A DNA stretch of 13,179 nt. Source: Nitrososphaerota archaeon. Lineage in GTDB: Archaea > Thermoproteota > Nitrososphaeria > Nitrososphaerales > Nitrososphaeraceae. The notes under the pieces were generated by a model. The model worked only from the letters and a program-made list of their open reading frames with translations, was not told where the DNA came from and did not search any database. Within the stretch, counting starts at the first letter, position 1; the number at the start of each line of letters is the position of its first letter. Location: NCBI GenBank assembly GCA_005877345.1, contig VBPR01000048.1, forward strand, positions 1 through 13,179, given 5' to 3'. Of the stretch, positions 12,305 to 13,179 are shown piece by piece. A program made the position numbers and the translations under genes.

Positions 12305-12952
12305 TTACTTGACTTGGAAAATACGACCAGAGCGGAATGCTATAGATTTTGCAGACCCTACATCCCTGTTTCTACGACAATTAGGCATTATATTTCGGGA
12401 AGTACCGAATTCATTAACGATCTCTATTCTTACTGATCTATTCTGATTCTTGATTTCTTGTGCAATATGGTTGCACTTAATCGAATCGCCATTTCCAATT
12501 TTCAGTATTTTTTTACTGGAATTTATACAAGACAGTATATTCATAATGAATTTGACCGCCTCTCTTAAGGAGCTTCGAACGGTACTGTATAATTCTGTGT
12601 GTAGGTATAAAACATAGATTCCTATCCTGTTTCCAGGGTCTACCCCTACGACTAAAATATCTTCAATATAATTACCGCTCAAATTTTTTAATAGCATCGC
12701 CTTAAAGAGAGCTGGGGATGTATCAAGCTGGAAGTCGAAAATTAAATCTTCTCTTCTAATTAATGATGCTTCATTCCTTGTTGTTATGATTATTTTTGCA
12801 TTTGTCCTTGAAGCTTCTTCTGGAGAAAGAGAAGAAAAACCAATATTCATAGATTTTAACATACTCACAATTTTGTAATACGACCGACCTTCGACAGTTG
12901 CTACCACTATTTGGCTTGAATTCGGTCCTGTCGCTAAGGGATTTCCATTCAA
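12305..12952 (-). CDS. RuvC/YqgF-like RNase H-fold protein
   Basis: The 215-residue protein has an N-terminal alpha/beta part, QIVVATVEGRSYYKIVSMLK (14-33) through AKIIITTRNE (52-61), and then an RNase H-like core beginning DILVVGVDPGNRIGIYVLYL (98-117), the DPG strand of RuvC/YqgF proteins. Candidate catalytic acids are Asp105 in VGVDPG, Glu181 in EIVNEFGTS, and Asp197 in RDVGSAKSIAFRSG, at positions like those of YqgF/RuvX. It may act on structured nucleic acid (junction or RNA processing), as suggested for archaeal RuvC/YqgF-type proteins such as DUF460. The start is TTG at 12952, 24 bases after a TATA box; an in-frame GTG at 12907 is the alternative. It lies downstream of the ATP synthase H-like gene. 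About 158 bases beyond its stop hold no gene. Confidence 0.65.
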   Translation of the reverse strand: MNGNPLATGPNSSQIVVATVEGRSYYKIVSMLKSMNIGFSSLSPEEASRTNAKIIITTRNEASLIRREDLIFDFQLDTSPALFKAMLLKNLSGNYIEDILVVGVDPGNRIGIYVLYLHTELYSTVRSSLREAVKFIMNILSCINSSKKILKIGNGDSIKCNHIAQEIKNQNRSVRIEIVNEFGTSRNIMPNCRRNRDVGSAKSIAFRSGRIFQVK

Positions 12953-12971
12953 TTATACTAATTTTTAATTC

Positions 12972-12979
12972 TTATTAAA
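12972..12979 (-). promoter_or_regulatory. TATA box of the RuvC/YqgF-like gene
   Basis: The minus strand reads TTTAATAA, centred about 24 bases before the TTG at 12952. It predicts a nearly leaderless transcript beginning around that TTG, and separates the gene from the ATP synthase H-like gene upstream. Confidence 0.4.
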
Positions 12980-13001
12980 TTTTTTGAGCTTTAATCCAAA
13001 A

Positions 13002-13179
13002 CTAATGCTCGTTCGCATCGTTTTTGTTTAATATCGAATCTACTACTAGTTTAACGGATTTATCAAAGGAAAGTTTTGTATTTTCTCTAAGTTTTGTCAG
13101 ATTAGTTTCTGACTCTGCCAAAATTCTCTGTGATTTCTCCTCTGCTTCTTGTTTGGCAGCTGAAATTATTTTCTCTGAT
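13002..13179 (-). CDS. A-type ATP synthase subunit H-like protein, C-terminal fragment
   Basis: The frame enters from the right edge and ends with TAG at 13002; 58 residues are visible and the start lies outside the window. The sequence opens SEKIISAAKQEAEEKSQRIL, a continuous charged heptad-type helix, and ends with FDKSVKLVVDSILNKN. A long coiled-coil followed by an 'A/S-V-x-x-(V/I)-V-x-x-I-L' end is typical of the small archaeal A-ATP synthase stalk subunit H (AhaH), part of the peripheral stator. Other coiled-coil stalk proteins could look alike over such a short stretch. If correct, an A-type ATP synthase operon should continue to the right of the window. Confidence 0.55.
   Translation of the reverse strand, partial: SEKIISAAKQEAEEKSQRILAESETNLTKLRENTKLSFDKSVKLVVDSILNKNDANEH

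Overview
The window looks like the chromosome of an ammonia-oxidising-type thaumarchaeon (Nitrososphaerota), with a Nitrososphaera/Nitrosocosmicus-like soil lineage as my best guess. The backbone is AT-rich. Several genes have an archaeal TATA box 24-29 bases before the first codon and no ribosome-binding site, which suggests leaderless mRNAs. The gene content also fits: an archaeal-type TruD, a TFE-beta/RPC34-like factor with its Fe-S cysteines, a tRNA with bulge-helix-bulge introns, a UbiD-family decarboxylase and the tail of an A-type ATP synthase H-like subunit. The genus is inference.

Left backbone (1-4283). truD and a Cas4-like Fe-S protein with a degenerate nuclease site lie on the plus strand. 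A previously easy-to-miss 41-residue membrane protein converges on the latter. Two divergent membrane-anchored LEA14/WHy-like proteins follow, and then the TFE-beta gene on the minus strand. After it comes a gene-poor AT-rich stretch with two perfect inverted repeats.

Candidate island (4284-9243). A 20-base copy of the 3' end of tRNA-Gly (4284-4303) and the intact tRNA-Gly(UCC) gene (9224-9341, minus strand) lie in the same orientation 4,940 bases apart, the geometry left by integration into a tRNA 3' end. Between them are only three substantial genes: a secreted GH5-like glycosidase, a DUF2252 protein and a ClC-type anion transporter. The last two are visibly richer in G+C than the backbone. 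No integrase is recognisable, so this would be a relic or an element mobilised in trans.

The tRNA itself is unusual. It is readable only if two introns are removed, a 21-base one at the canonical 37/38 site and a 23-base one at 53/54 in the T arm. The 20-base copy at 4284 matches the third exon and stops at the T-arm splice site.

Right backbone (9342-13179). All genes are on the minus strand: a YdcF/DUF218-like protein, an unknown small protein, a tightly packed operon (possible proteasome-assembly-chaperone-like protein, then a UbiD decarboxylase split into two overlapping frames), a RuvC/YqgF-like RNase H-fold protein, and at the edge the C-terminus of an ATP synthase H-like coiled-coil subunit. 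Several of these genes appear to start with TTG.
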